The notes beneath the pieces were generated by a model. That model worked only from the letters and a program-made list of their open reading frames with translations. It was not told where the DNA came from and did not search any database. The translations under genes and the position numbers were made by a program. Below, piece after piece: positions 26,194-35,600 of a stretch of 64,000 nt of DNA; the first letter of the stretch is position 1, and every line of letters begins with the position of its first letter. Source of the DNA: an uncultured Christensenella sp. (GTDB taxonomy: Bacteria; Bacillota; Clostridia; Christensenellales; CAG-917); assembly GCA_910584155.1 (NCBI GenBank), contig CAJTYG010000005.1:62001-126000 (forward strand), given 5' to 3'.

Positions 26194-27019
26194 AATAGAC
26201 AGGCTTAAGAGAGTGCTTTGCGAAGCGGACGCCGTTTTGATAGGCGCAGGCGCAGGGCTGTCCACCGCCGCAGGATATACGTATTCGGGCGAGCGATTTC
26301 ACGAAAATTTTGGCGATTTCGAGGCGAAATACAAGCTTGAGGATATGTACACGGGCGGCTTTTATCCATTTGAAAGCCCCGAAGAATTTTGGGCATATTG
26401 GTCACGATACATACTTTTAAACCGCTATTGTGACACTTTAAACCACGTTTATGAAAATTTATATGAAATTGTCAAGGATAAAAACTATTTTGTGCTGACC
26501 ACAAACGTCGACCACTGTTTTCAAAAATCGGGCTTTGATAAAAACAGGCTGTTTTATACGCAGGGCGATTACGGCCTGCTTCAGTGCAATGTGCCTTGCC
26601 ACGGCAAAACCTATGACAACGAGCAGCTCATCCGCCAAATGGTCGCCGAGCAAAAGGATATGAAAATACCCTCAAATCTCATACCTCGATGTCCCGTATG
26701 CGGCGAGCCTATGACGACAAACCTGCGCTGCGACGACAGATTTGTGCAGGACGACGGCTGGTATGCGGCTTGCGACAGATACAACGCCTTTGTTGAGGAC
26801 AACAAAGACAGCAGGATAGTTTATCTCGAGCTCGGCGTTGGCGGCAACACTCCCGTGATAATCAAATATCCGTTTTGGCGTATGACTGCCGATAATAAAA
26901 ATGCTATGTATGCCTGCATAAATCTCGGCGAAGCGTTTTGCCCTAAACAGATATCGGACAGAGCTATCTGCATAAACGGCGATATAGCGGACGTCATAGA
27001 TAAGTTGAAAAATAAATGA
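26165..27019 (+). CDS. Class M sirtuin (SirTM), protein ADP-ribosyltransferase
   Basis: From the ATG at 26165 with AAGGA upstream, the protein has 284 residues. A start at 26144 would be longer by seven residues. The NAD site GAGAGLSTAAG (27-37), TTNVDHCF (near 112) and a Cys pair CPVCGEP (near 176) are seen. The sequence TQGDYGLLQC-x4-CHGKTYDNEQLI is typical of SirTM rather than deacetylase sirtuins. Known SirTM enzymes use NAD to ADP-ribosylate a lipoylated GcvH-like protein encoded in the same operon, with LplA2 as the lipoyl ligase. Neither partner is seen here within the window, so the target is open. It overlaps the macrodomain gene. Confidence 0.9.
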   Translation: MKYTQDFSDEIDRLKRVLCEADAVLIGAGAGLSTAAGYTYSGERFHENFGDFEAKYKLEDMYTGGFYPFESPEEFWAYWSRYILLNRYCDTLNHVYENLYEIVKDKNYFVLTTNVDHCFQKSGFDKNRLFYTQGDYGLLQCNVPCHGKTYDNEQLIRQMVAEQKDMKIPSNLIPRCPVCGEPMTTNLRCDDRFVQDDGWYAACDRYNAFVEDNKDSRIVYLELGVGGNTPVIIKYPFWRMTADNKNAMYACINLGEAFCPKQISDRAICINGDIADVIDKLKNK

Positions 27020-27068
27020 ATTTAAGACCTTTTAAATCTCTGTTTTGTTTGTTGGAAATATTTACAAC

Positions 27069-27097
27069 TTGACGTACTCTATTATATTATATATAAT
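27069..27097 (+). promoter_or_regulatory. Promoter of the membrane protein/redox fusion operon
   Basis: TTGACG (27069-27074), 17 bases, TATAAT (27092-27097). The surrounding 40 bases are almost pure A/T. Confidence 0.7.
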
Positions 27098-27133
27098 TAT
27101 ATAGTATATAGTAATATGGAGAAGTATACCCAA

Positions 27134-27934
27134 ATGGACAGGTCAGAGAAAATCAGACGCATATATACGATATTTCTCGCAGTGTTTGTGCTCGCTTGCG
27201 GCATAGCGGTCATATGCGTGACGGCGGATATTTACTATTCCGGTAAGGACAGCGGCGTTATCTACAGCAGTCAGATAGTTGCCGAGCGCCTTGAGAGAGT
27301 GGCAATTCCGCTTTTGTTTTTGATCGCCGCAGTGATAGTCGGCGCAATTTTCCCGTTATGCAGCAATAAAGTGAAACCGAAAAGCGAGGATATTTTGAAA
27401 AAGCTTCGCCAGCGTATGCCGTCGGGCGGCGACGGGGAAGAGTTTGAAAGGGCGCAGGCGGAATATAAAAAATATGCGGCGGTACGTTTGGCGGTTTGGC
27501 TTTTGGCGCTTGCGGTCACGCTTGCGGGCGCAATCTATTCCGTGTGCTATCTTGCGGACGGCAGGCATTTTGCGGGTGCGGATATCACCCGTGAAATTTT
27601 GCTTTTGGTAAGACACGTGCTGTCCTTTACGCTTGCTTCGCTCGCAGCCTTGGCGATTGCCTCGGTGCTTGGCGGAGTATTTGCAAAAAAGCAGTTGAAT
27701 GCGCTCAAGGACCTTATAAAGTACGGTGACGGAAGCACGGACGGCTTTAAGCAGCCCGAGCTTGTAAATAAGGCAAGGACGGTCGCAGGCAGCAACATAG
27801 CTTTGATCGCAACACGCAGCATAGTGTTTGTGATTGCCGTAGCCTTTATCATCGTGGGCGTGCTGAACGGCGGCGCTCGGGACGTGCTTGTAAAGGCAAT
27901 AAACATTTGTCAGGAATGCATAGGCTTAGGCTGA
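27134..27934 (+). CDS. Four-helix membrane protein of unknown function
   Basis: I do not recognise this gene. From the ATG at 27134, with GGAG upstream, it has 266 residues. An ATG at 27116 is also in frame but would leave a 12-base leader. Hydrophobic segments are near residues 15-38, 58-78, 115-140 and 165-190, with one more near 230-250. A charged loop (about 80-115) is cytoplasmic or external. A cysteine (VCYLADG) occurs in a membrane segment. It is followed at 10 bases by the polyferredoxin-TlpA fusion gene, so it may be a partner subunit, for example the quinone- or cytochrome-free anchor of an electron path. Confidence 0.65.
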   Translation: MDRSEKIRRIYTIFLAVFVLACGIAVICVTADIYYSGKDSGVIYSSQIVAERLERVAIPLLFLIAAVIVGAIFPLCSNKVKPKSEDILKKLRQRMPSGGDGEEFERAQAEYKKYAAVRLAVWLLALAVTLAGAIYSVCYLADGRHFAGADITREILLLVRHVLSFTLASLAALAIASVLGGVFAKKQLNALKDLIKYGDGSTDGFKQPELVNKARTVAGSNIALIATRSIVFVIAVAFIIVGVLNGGARDVLVKAINICQECIGLG

Positions 27935-27944
27935 GGAGGTTTGT

Positions 27945-29933
27945 ATGCAAATAGCGATAATTGTCATAGCAGCCGTACTCGGCGTTGGGCTTATTACATT
28001 TTTTGCGGTGTATTATGCCGTAAAACATAAAGCGGCGATAAAAGCTGCGGCACAGACTGCGGACACAGCTTCTGCAAGCGACAGCCCTGCGGATAATGTG
28101 GATAGTGTCGTAGATAATGAAGTAAATGCGCAAGTTTTGCAGGACGCCGCACAGTGCGACTTAAAGTGTACAAATGCCGTTGCTTCAGAGGCGCAGGACG
28201 GCGACGTTGCAGAGCAAAGTGAGGTAAGCGCAGGGGACAGGCTCAAGAGCGGTTTTGCAAGAATGAAGCAGTGGTTTATCGACCACCGCCCGAGCAAACG
28301 CAGGCTAATACAGCTGTATGCTGCGCTACTTTACAATGCAAATATCAAGGGCTTTATTACGGGCAGTATTTATACGAGCGAAACCACAAAGTATATGTGC
28401 GTGCCGGGACTTAACTGTTATTCCTGTCCCGGTGCGGTGGGTGCGTGTCCGTTGGGCGCACTGCAAAATGCGCTTGCCGAAAGTCAGACAAGGGCGCCTT
28501 ATTACATTTTGGGCATACTCGGAATCTTCGGGCTTATGTTTGCAAGGACGGTATGCGGCTTTTTGTGCCCCATAGGGCTTTGTCAGGAGCTGCTGTATAA
28601 GGTGCGTACGCCAAAGGTAAAAAAGAGCAGAGTTACAAGGATATTTTCCTATTTGAAGTACGTCATACTTGCGCTTGCGATAGCGTTGCCGCTCATCTAT
28701 GCGGCGTTTGACATTCCGCTGCCCGCATTTTGCAAATACATATGTCCCGCAGGCACGCTTGGCGGAGCAGTGATGCTGCTTATAAATCCCAACAATTCGG
28801 CGCTGTTCGGGCAGCTCGGCTGGCAGTTCACTTGGAAGTTTTGTCTTGCGATAGCGCTTGTCGTGGCGTCGGTGTTTATCTTTAGATTTTTCTGCCGTTT
28901 TCTCTGTCCGCTGGGTGCGATATACGGCTTTTTCAACCGCTTTGCGCTCATAGGCGTCAAGGTGGACAAGGATAGTTGCACGGACTGCGGACTGTGCGTT
29001 TTGCATTGCAAAATGGATGTAAAACACGTGGGCGACCACGAGTGCATAAACTGCGGCGAGTGTATTGCGGTCTGTCCCGCAAAGGCTATCAGCTGGAAAG
29101 GCTCAAAGCTGTTTTTGCGCCACAGTGCAGAGGCGGAGGCTTTGCCCGTAGACATAAAGCCCATAACGGTAGTGGACGGCAAGGCAATGCTGATATCAGA
29201 TGCGGCGGCCTTAAACAGACCTGATTTGGAAGCCGCTCAAACGGAAGCTGCAAGCGAGATGAGCGTAGACAGAAAAGAGTTCAACGAGCAAGCAAAGGCG
29301 CAGTATAATGAGCGTAAGACCATTTCAGAGGCGGAAGAACACATCAACGTAAAGCCGAAACGACCTGCAAAGTTTTGGGTGGAAATGGTTGTGTGGATAC
29401 TTGCGGCAGTCCTGCTTGTGTCGGCGCTTGTATATTACAATGCAATCGACGTGGACAGGACAATCACGCCGCCGAATGAAGCAGTGACGACGGGCAACAA
29501 GGTGGGCGATATTGCGCCCGATTTCACCGTGTCGATGTACGGGCAGGGCGGACAGTTCAATTTGTATCAAAACAGAGGCAAGCTGACGGTGGTCAATTTT
29601 TGGGCGACATGGTGCACTCCGTGCGTGGCGGAAATTCCTTATTTCGATCAGCTTCAATCCGAACATTCCGAAATATCGGTTATAGCGATACACGGCTCGT
29701 CCACACGTGACGTGCAGGAGTTTATAAACGACAACTGGCCCGGTCATTCGCTGATGTTTGCGCAGGACAACTTAAGCGGAACGCAGTGCCTTACGTTTAA
29801 GATGTTTGGCGGCACGACGATGTGGCCTATGACCGTTGTCATTGACGAAGAGGGCAAGATACTCTATAACAGTACACAGTCATTCAGAAGCTATGAGCAG
29901 CTTGAAACGCTCATATTGAGCTTGATTGCGTAA
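27945..29933 (+). CDS. NapH/polyferredoxin membrane protein fused to TlpA-like thioredoxin
   Basis: The protein has 662 residues. An N-terminal helix (about 3-27) and a polar linker (30-100) are followed by a membrane domain with CVPGLNCYSCPGAVGACP, VCGFLCPIGLC, ICPAGT and FLCPLGAI, the CxxxCP motifs of NapH/CcoG-like proteins. Two [4Fe-4S] ferredoxin motifs (CTDCGLCVLHCK and CINCGECIAVCP) come next. A second anchor helix (near 480-500) leads to a TlpA/ResA domain with WCTPC (Cys557, Cys560). The order suggests electrons pass from cytosolic ferredoxin across the membrane to an external thiol. AGGAGG precedes the ATG. It ends with a strong terminator. CcdA, the usual thiol donor for TlpA, is not seen in the window. 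Confidence 0.88.
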   Translation: MQIAIIVIAAVLGVGLITFFAVYYAVKHKAAIKAAAQTADTASASDSPADNVDSVVDNEVNAQVLQDAAQCDLKCTNAVASEAQDGDVAEQSEVSAGDRLKSGFARMKQWFIDHRPSKRRLIQLYAALLYNANIKGFITGSIYTSETTKYMCVPGLNCYSCPGAVGACPLGALQNALAESQTRAPYYILGILGIFGLMFARTVCGFLCPIGLCQELLYKVRTPKVKKSRVTRIFSYLKYVILALAIALPLIYAAFDIPLPAFCKYICPAGTLGGAVMLLINPNNSALFGQLGWQFTWKFCLAIALVVASVFIFRFFCRFLCPLGAIYGFFNRFALIGVKVDKDSCTDCGLCVLHCKMDVKHVGDHECINCGECIAVCPAKAISWKGSKLFLRHSAEAEALPVDIKPITVVDGKAMLISDAAALNRPDLEAAQTEAASEMSVDRKEFNEQAKAQYNERKTISEAEEHINVKPKRPAKFWVEMVVWILAAVLLVSALVYYNAIDVDRTITPPNEAVTTGNKVGDIAPDFTVSMYGQGGQFNLYQNRGKLTVVNFWATWCTPCVAEIPYFDQLQSEHSEISVIAIHGSSTRDVQEFINDNWPGHSLMFAQDNLSGTQCLTFKMFGGTTMWPMTVVIDEEGKILYNSTQSFRSYEQLETLILSLIA

Positions 29934-29956
29934 AAGAGGATTTGGATTTGTGGTAA

Positions 29957-29988
29957 AAACAAGCGGCGGAATTTCCGCCGCTTGTTTT
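29957..29988 (+). terminator. Terminator of the redox fusion operon
   Basis: AAACAAGCGGCGGA and TCCGCCGCTTGTTT with a three-base loop. Confidence 0.85.
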
Positions 29989-30016
29989 ATGTCGTTTTGT
30001 TTAAAAGCTTTGTTGA

Positions 30017-32653
30017 TTATGCTTCTTCAACAATTTTTGAGAAAACATACATAGCAATGTCGTTGCTTGTGAATGTGACAGTGCCGTTTTCCAACGTTAC
30101 GGTGTAGGATACGGTTCCCATAAAGTCGGTGAAAGAGAAAGTATAAGTTCCGTCGCCGTTGTCTTCCCAAGTGCCTGATTCATATTCTTCATAACCGGAT
30201 GTGCCGAGTCTGGGGTTTTCGACATATTGCTCGATGATGTAAGCCCCGTCTGTGCTTACGGTGAGCTTAAAATACTCTTTTGTAATTACGGTACCGTAGC
30301 AATCATCGCCAACCGCCCAAGTTTTCTCTTCATTTGAGTCATAGTATGATACCAACTCGTAAACGCCGTCTATTGTTTCTGCGGCAGCTTTTGTGAAAAC
30401 ATACATTGTGGTGTCATCGCTGACAAAGGTAACAGTGCCGTCTTCCAATGTTACGGTGTAGGTAACACTAAAGAAAGTGAATACAAATGTATAGGTTCCG
30501 TCACCGTTGTCTTCCCAAGTGCCTTCTTCAAATGTGTTATCATAACCGCCGCCCATCATGGGACTTTGAAGCTTTCCGATAAAGTACGTTCCGTCTGCGT
30601 TGACCGTGAGCTTGAAAGTTTCTTTTGTCAGTGCAACACCCTCATACTCATCACCGATTGACAGAGATGTTTCTGAGCCGAGGTCATAGAAAGAGGAAAA
30701 CTCATATTCGCCGACTATGGCAGGTTCTTCTTCAGATGATTCTTCACCGTAGTAGAACAAGGGGAACATCCACTCATAGCCCTCTTGCGCAGACATGCTT
30801 ACTTGGAAGAAGAATGTTTGAGCATTTGCGGTGTAGAATTTTTCAAGGAATGTTTTGAGCTCGTTTGTGAGGGGATATACGCCGTCACTGTTTACATACT
30901 TTGTATAGTAGTTTTGCGTGGTGATGTTTGCAGGCTCGTTAAATATTGGTTCTCTGCTGCCTTCGGGGTATGTGACCGTAAAGTCGTTGAAGCCTCTGAG
31001 GAACAGACGGTAGTCCTCAAAAGTGTTGCCCTTTGTGAGGTCTTCCTTGTCGGAAGGGGTGGTTACGTCAAATATATAATTTGCATAAACGGTCGTGTCA
31101 AGAGAGTAGAGCATACCTTGCTCGCCGAATCTTGATGAGGGAAGCGTGCCCTTGAGCATAACTACGACAACGGGACCTGCGTCTGTACCATAGTGATAGA
31201 ATTTATCTCTCGGATTGTAAACGAGATTTGTCGTATCGTTTTGCGGCACGGGAGTGAGCGTTCCCTCTTGAGCGCCATATTGTGTGAGCGTTTCCGTGAC
31301 GGTAATGACCTTTGTCGTATCGGAAATATTTTGATCCTTTGTGATTTTGACCGTAACATTCTGAGGATAGCTGTCCGCTTTTATGGAAATCACAAAGTAA
31401 ATTGTGCGTTCCGCAACGACTTCGCTTTCCGTCATTTTTGCGGATACGGTGCTGTTTCTTACAAAGCTTGCGTCGGGGATATCATCGGAAAACTCCTGAC
31501 CGTAGCTCGAAGCCGCAGTCTTAATGCAAGCAAGCGTTTCGCCCTGTACGGTAGCGGTGTATTTTGCAGCAACCGTAGGCGTAAATTCGATGATAGCGTT
31601 TGCATTTTCCTTGTAAACGGTGAGCATAGCGGTGCCGCCAACGCCGTCAAGCTTGAGGTCCGTTGCCGCAGGAGTTGCAAATACAAAGCTTACATTCATC
31701 GGCGCTTCGGTGTCGTTTGTCGCTCTGAAATAATAGGTTTTGCCTTTTTCAAGCACGGGGTCGCTTGTAAAATAGCCGCCGCCTGTTGCCGAGCCCTCTG
31801 CGAGGAACTGATTTTGCAGATATACATAGGTCAAATCAAATGACTTTTCAATGTGATATGTGCCCGATGTATAAGGCGCTATAGCAAAAAACTTTGTTTC
31901 GCCTGCGCCCACCGTGACGTCATATTTGTATGCGGGATATTGAACATAGCTTTCAAAGAAAAGGTTTTCCTGCGCATAAGCGGTCTTTTCGGCATCGGTC
32001 ATCTCGGTGCCCTTGAAGTCAAATGCGGTGACGGGATAAACCGTGATTTCCATTTGAGTCTTTGTGCTCGAGAAGTCATCGCCCGTATAATAGCCGTCCT
32101 CGTCATGGTCGTAGGTGAAGTTTAAGGGAAGCTCCGCTTTCACGTGATAGTCGCCCTTGGCTTCAAATATCTTGGCAATGCCGTTTGAGGCAAGGTCTAC
32201 CATCTCAAGACAGTTGCCGCTGAATGTGCAAACGCCCACCTTAACGCCCTCTGCAAAGAAGGGTGTGCCGTCCACGTTTTTGAGCTTGACCTGATAAGAG
32301 AATTTTTCCGCCAGAGTGATTGTCAGCTCCTTGTTTTCAGCCGTCAAAGTATATTGTGTATCTGCGGGGATCTCGGCAGTCGAGGGCAGGTCATCGAGCT
32401 CCACCGTATAAGAATCTGCAGGCAGCTTGAACGTTGCTTTGCCGTTTGCGTCGGTGGTTTTTGTCTCAAAGGATGCGCCTCCCTTTGTGATCGTGACTTT
32501 TACGCCCTGTACGGGAGCGCTGTCTGCGGATAAAACGGTGACCGTATAGGTAGGCGTTTTATCGCCTTTATCGCAGGCAACAAGCACAAGACACAGCGTC
32601 AAGCAGAGCGCAAGAAGTACAATAAATATTGATTTCTTACTGAATTTTGCCAT
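30017..32653 (-). CDS. Large lipoprotein with N-terminal Cna-B-like domain and duplicated C-terminal domain
   Basis: The protein has 878 residues. The signal ends in the lipobox VLVAC, so it is a lipoprotein on the outer face of the membrane. Residues 35-110 form a Cna-B/carboxypeptidase-regulatory-like beta domain (TVTVLSADSAPVQGVKVTITKGG). Two related repeats of about 110 residues make up the C-terminus (about 650-760 and 765-875), each with a GTWEDNGDGTYTF core and a final MYVF. They resemble lipocalin-like repeats. It follows the 1123-residue lipoprotein gene by 32 bases with GGAGG between, so both form one operon. No enzyme motif is seen. Confidence 0.75.
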   Translation of the reverse strand: MAKFSKKSIFIVLLALCLTLCLVLVACDKGDKTPTYTVTVLSADSAPVQGVKVTITKGGASFETKTTDANGKATFKLPADSYTVELDDLPSTAEIPADTQYTLTAENKELTITLAEKFSYQVKLKNVDGTPFFAEGVKVGVCTFSGNCLEMVDLASNGIAKIFEAKGDYHVKAELPLNFTYDHDEDGYYTGDDFSSTKTQMEITVYPVTAFDFKGTEMTDAEKTAYAQENLFFESYVQYPAYKYDVTVGAGETKFFAIAPYTSGTYHIEKSFDLTYVYLQNQFLAEGSATGGGYFTSDPVLEKGKTYYFRATNDTEAPMNVSFVFATPAATDLKLDGVGGTAMLTVYKENANAIIEFTPTVAAKYTATVQGETLACIKTAASSYGQEFSDDIPDASFVRNSTVSAKMTESEVVAERTIYFVISIKADSYPQNVTVKITKDQNISDTTKVITVTETLTQYGAQEGTLTPVPQNDTTNLVYNPRDKFYHYGTDAGPVVVVMLKGTLPSSRFGEQGMLYSLDTTVYANYIFDVTTPSDKEDLTKGNTFEDYRLFLRGFNDFTVTYPEGSREPIFNEPANITTQNYYTKYVNSDGVYPLTNELKTFLEKFYTANAQTFFFQVSMSAQEGYEWMFPLFYYGEESSEEEPAIVGEYEFSSFYDLGSETSLSIGDEYEGVALTKETFKLTVNADGTYFIGKLQSPMMGGGYDNTFEEGTWEDNGDGTYTFVFTFFSVTYTVTLEDGTVTFVSDDTTMYVFTKAAAETIDGVYELVSYYDSNEEKTWAVGDDCYGTVITKEYFKLTVSTDGAYIIEQYVENPRLGTSGYEEYESGTWEDNGDGTYTFSFTDFMGTVSYTVTLENGTVTFTSNDIAMYVFSKIVEEA

Positions 32654-32685
32654 ACTTTACCTCCAAAGTAATATTTTTGTTTTAA

Positions 32686-35600
32686 TTACACATTGTTACT
32701 GTCATACAGCCTGTTGTACCAGCAGAAGCGCAGCCACTCGTTGTCGAGCACCTCGTCGAAGTCGGAAACGCCCCCGTCCTTATCGTAGGTGAGTGAGTTG
32801 TTGCGGCACTCTACGTACAGCGTCAGAATGTCTACAAGCTGCTGATCCACCTTGACAAGCCCTTTGTATTCGCCGCTTGTGGGTGCGCTTGCAATATAAG
32901 CCTTGATGATATCGGTGTAGTCCTTGTACTGCTCGCCCCATTCGGTTATATCCATTTCGGTGTCGTAGTTCATGCCGTCGTCTGTTTCAAAGAAGGCTAC
33001 ACGTTTTGTAAAATCAAACATCTTGTAGTTGAGGGGTTTGCCGTCGGCGGGATCCGTTACATAGCTGTCCACAAGCTTGGTAAGAGATTTGTGCTTGCCT
33101 AAGGTGGATATGTTTATCACGTCGACGTAAAGGAAGTCGCCTACGGTGCCGTCGGGGTTGAGGGCGTGATAATACCCGTCCACGACAGTGTATTTTACTG
33201 CGCCTGCAAGCTCGACTTCGCCTGTGATTTCGCCTTTGTCGTTGAGCACCTGCCAGTAGTAGTCGTATGAGGCGGGCGACATCACGGATGCGGAGCTTCC
33301 GACGTTTGTTATATCAAAATCAAGCAAGCCCACCTCGCCCATCTGGAATGCAACGCAGATATAGTATTTGTGTCCCGCAGTCAGATAGCGATATGCGACT
33401 ATGTTGTAATCGTTTGTGCCTTCACGTGTGAAATAGGCGTCGCCGCAGTAGAGCAGAGGCTCGTTCGCACTGCTTTCGTCGTCATAAAGCCAGATTTGAG
33501 ACGCAAGCTTTGAGGAGTCTGCTTCCTTGATGTATGTCTCAATCTTGTAAACGCCGTCCGTCTCGGGAGTAAAGGCGTATATCTTTGACGGGAAAGGATT
33601 GATGTATCTCGAAAGGTCTGCCGTCGTGACCTCGTCGGCATTCATCTCGATAGCCGTCTTTTCGGTGAGCCCGATGATGGGGTTGCCAACAGGTTTGCCT
33701 GCGCCGTAGTGCGAATAGAAATAGCAAGCCTCAAGCCACTCGTTCGGGTGCGAGTCGCTGCCGCTCACTCTGCTCATAAACACGACGAGCAGATCGTGCA
33801 GCTCCTTGTCCACGGGCAGCATGCCGTATATTTCTGACGCAACCGAGGTCGAAAGATATTCTATAAGGTCGCTGCGCCAGTCTTTGGTCACGCCGTTGAC
33901 GGTGAAGCGGCAGTCCACAACGTATTCGCCGCTCTCGTCTGTGCCCAGAACGAACTGCGCCAGCGAATATCTCGGGTGCCATTTGGTTATGCCCATAACA
34001 TTGACAAACAGCATAGGCGATGCGTCGTTGCCCGCAAACGCTGCGTTTTCAAGAGAGGCAGTGTTTATGTGATAATAGCCGTCCGCCTGATTCAGCGCCG
34101 CTTCTGCGTAGTAGGGGAATACCGTGTCGCCCTCCTCGAGAGTGCCGTATGCGGCAGGACGGAGCATATCCGTAGGCTCGGCTATATCCTCGGTGTCAAG
34201 CATGCGGAAATTGCGTATAAATACGTTGTCCTTGCCCACGCTGCCGCTGTTGTCCTTTACGTAGGCAAGCACGAGAGTGTGTTCGCTGTCCAGAAGATCT
34301 GCGGTGAGGTAGCAGGTTTGCCAGCCGCTTGATTTACCGGATATTTCTTTTACAATAGTGTGATCCCACAGGACGGAAAGCACGTCGCCATCCTCTTCGG
34401 TATCCGAATAGTATTCAAATGTCAGCACCTTGCCCGCAGGTATCTTCACCGTTGCATAGATAGCGGCTATGGAGTTTGCCTTGCCCGTGTTTGATGCGCA
34501 AAGCACCTTGTTTGCGGACGCAAGAGGATCTTCGCCCAATATGAACGGCCATACCGTGTCGTCGTCTTCCTCCCCGAACCAGCTTATCGAAGCGTTTGCA
34601 GGGAACTGCGCCGTGTTGTTTATCGCTGCGGCGACCTTTTCGTAGTGGTCGGCGTCAAGCGTGATGTCAGGCTTTGAAATCTCGTTGTTTATGGAATCGC
34701 TTTCCAAGGTGCCGGGGATAAAGTCTTGCACATATTCGTCGCCGACGTATTTGTCGAGAAGCCGTCCCCAAACCTCGGCGGAGCTGATAGCGCCTACTTC
34801 GATGCGGGCTATTGCGCCGTAGCGGTCGACGACTATAGTGGTCGGCCAGCCTGTCACGCCGAATTTGCTTGCAAAGCCGTTGTAGTCACGCATCATCGGG
34901 AAGGTGTAGCCGTAGCGCTCATGATAGTTGATTATTGCGCTGTCCGAGTCGCCGCCGGAATAGTTGCTTACAGCCAGAATCTCGATGTCGTCGCCGTAGG
35001 CTTCGTATGCCTCCTGCATTGCGGGCATTTCCTGCACGCAGTAGCTGCAGTTTGTGCCCCAGTTGTTTATGATGATAGCGTCTTTAGTCTTTAGCAGCTC
35101 CGCTATGGTGTAGGTTTTTTTGCTGCCGTTCACCTCGTAGGGCGTCGTAAACGTATAATTGTGTATGATATCGCCCATCACGTATCTGATATTTTGCGCA
35201 GGCTTTTCCATAACGACTGACGACGTGAGGATGATTTCGCCGTTGAATTCGGTTGCGCTGAGCACGGCAGCCTCAAAGGTATATCCTGCGGGAAAGTCGT
35301 TCAGCTCCACCTCTGCGGTGTAATTTGCGGGCGCAAGCGATACGCTTATGACGCCGTTTTCATCTGTATTGCCGGATGTGATGAGCATATCGTTTTCATC
35401 GTAAAACGTGACAAACTTTTGTTTAAACAGCAAGCCGCCCTTGCTTTTTACGGTGACGCTGTAGGTTTGCGTTTCGCCGTTTGACAGCGTAAACCGTACG
35501 GACGGATTTGCGCCCGTTGCCGACAGCGTGCCGCTGTAGATATTGCCGCTCGGCAATGACGAAACCGAAACGGAATATGTGTCGTAATTTAGCTCTATCG

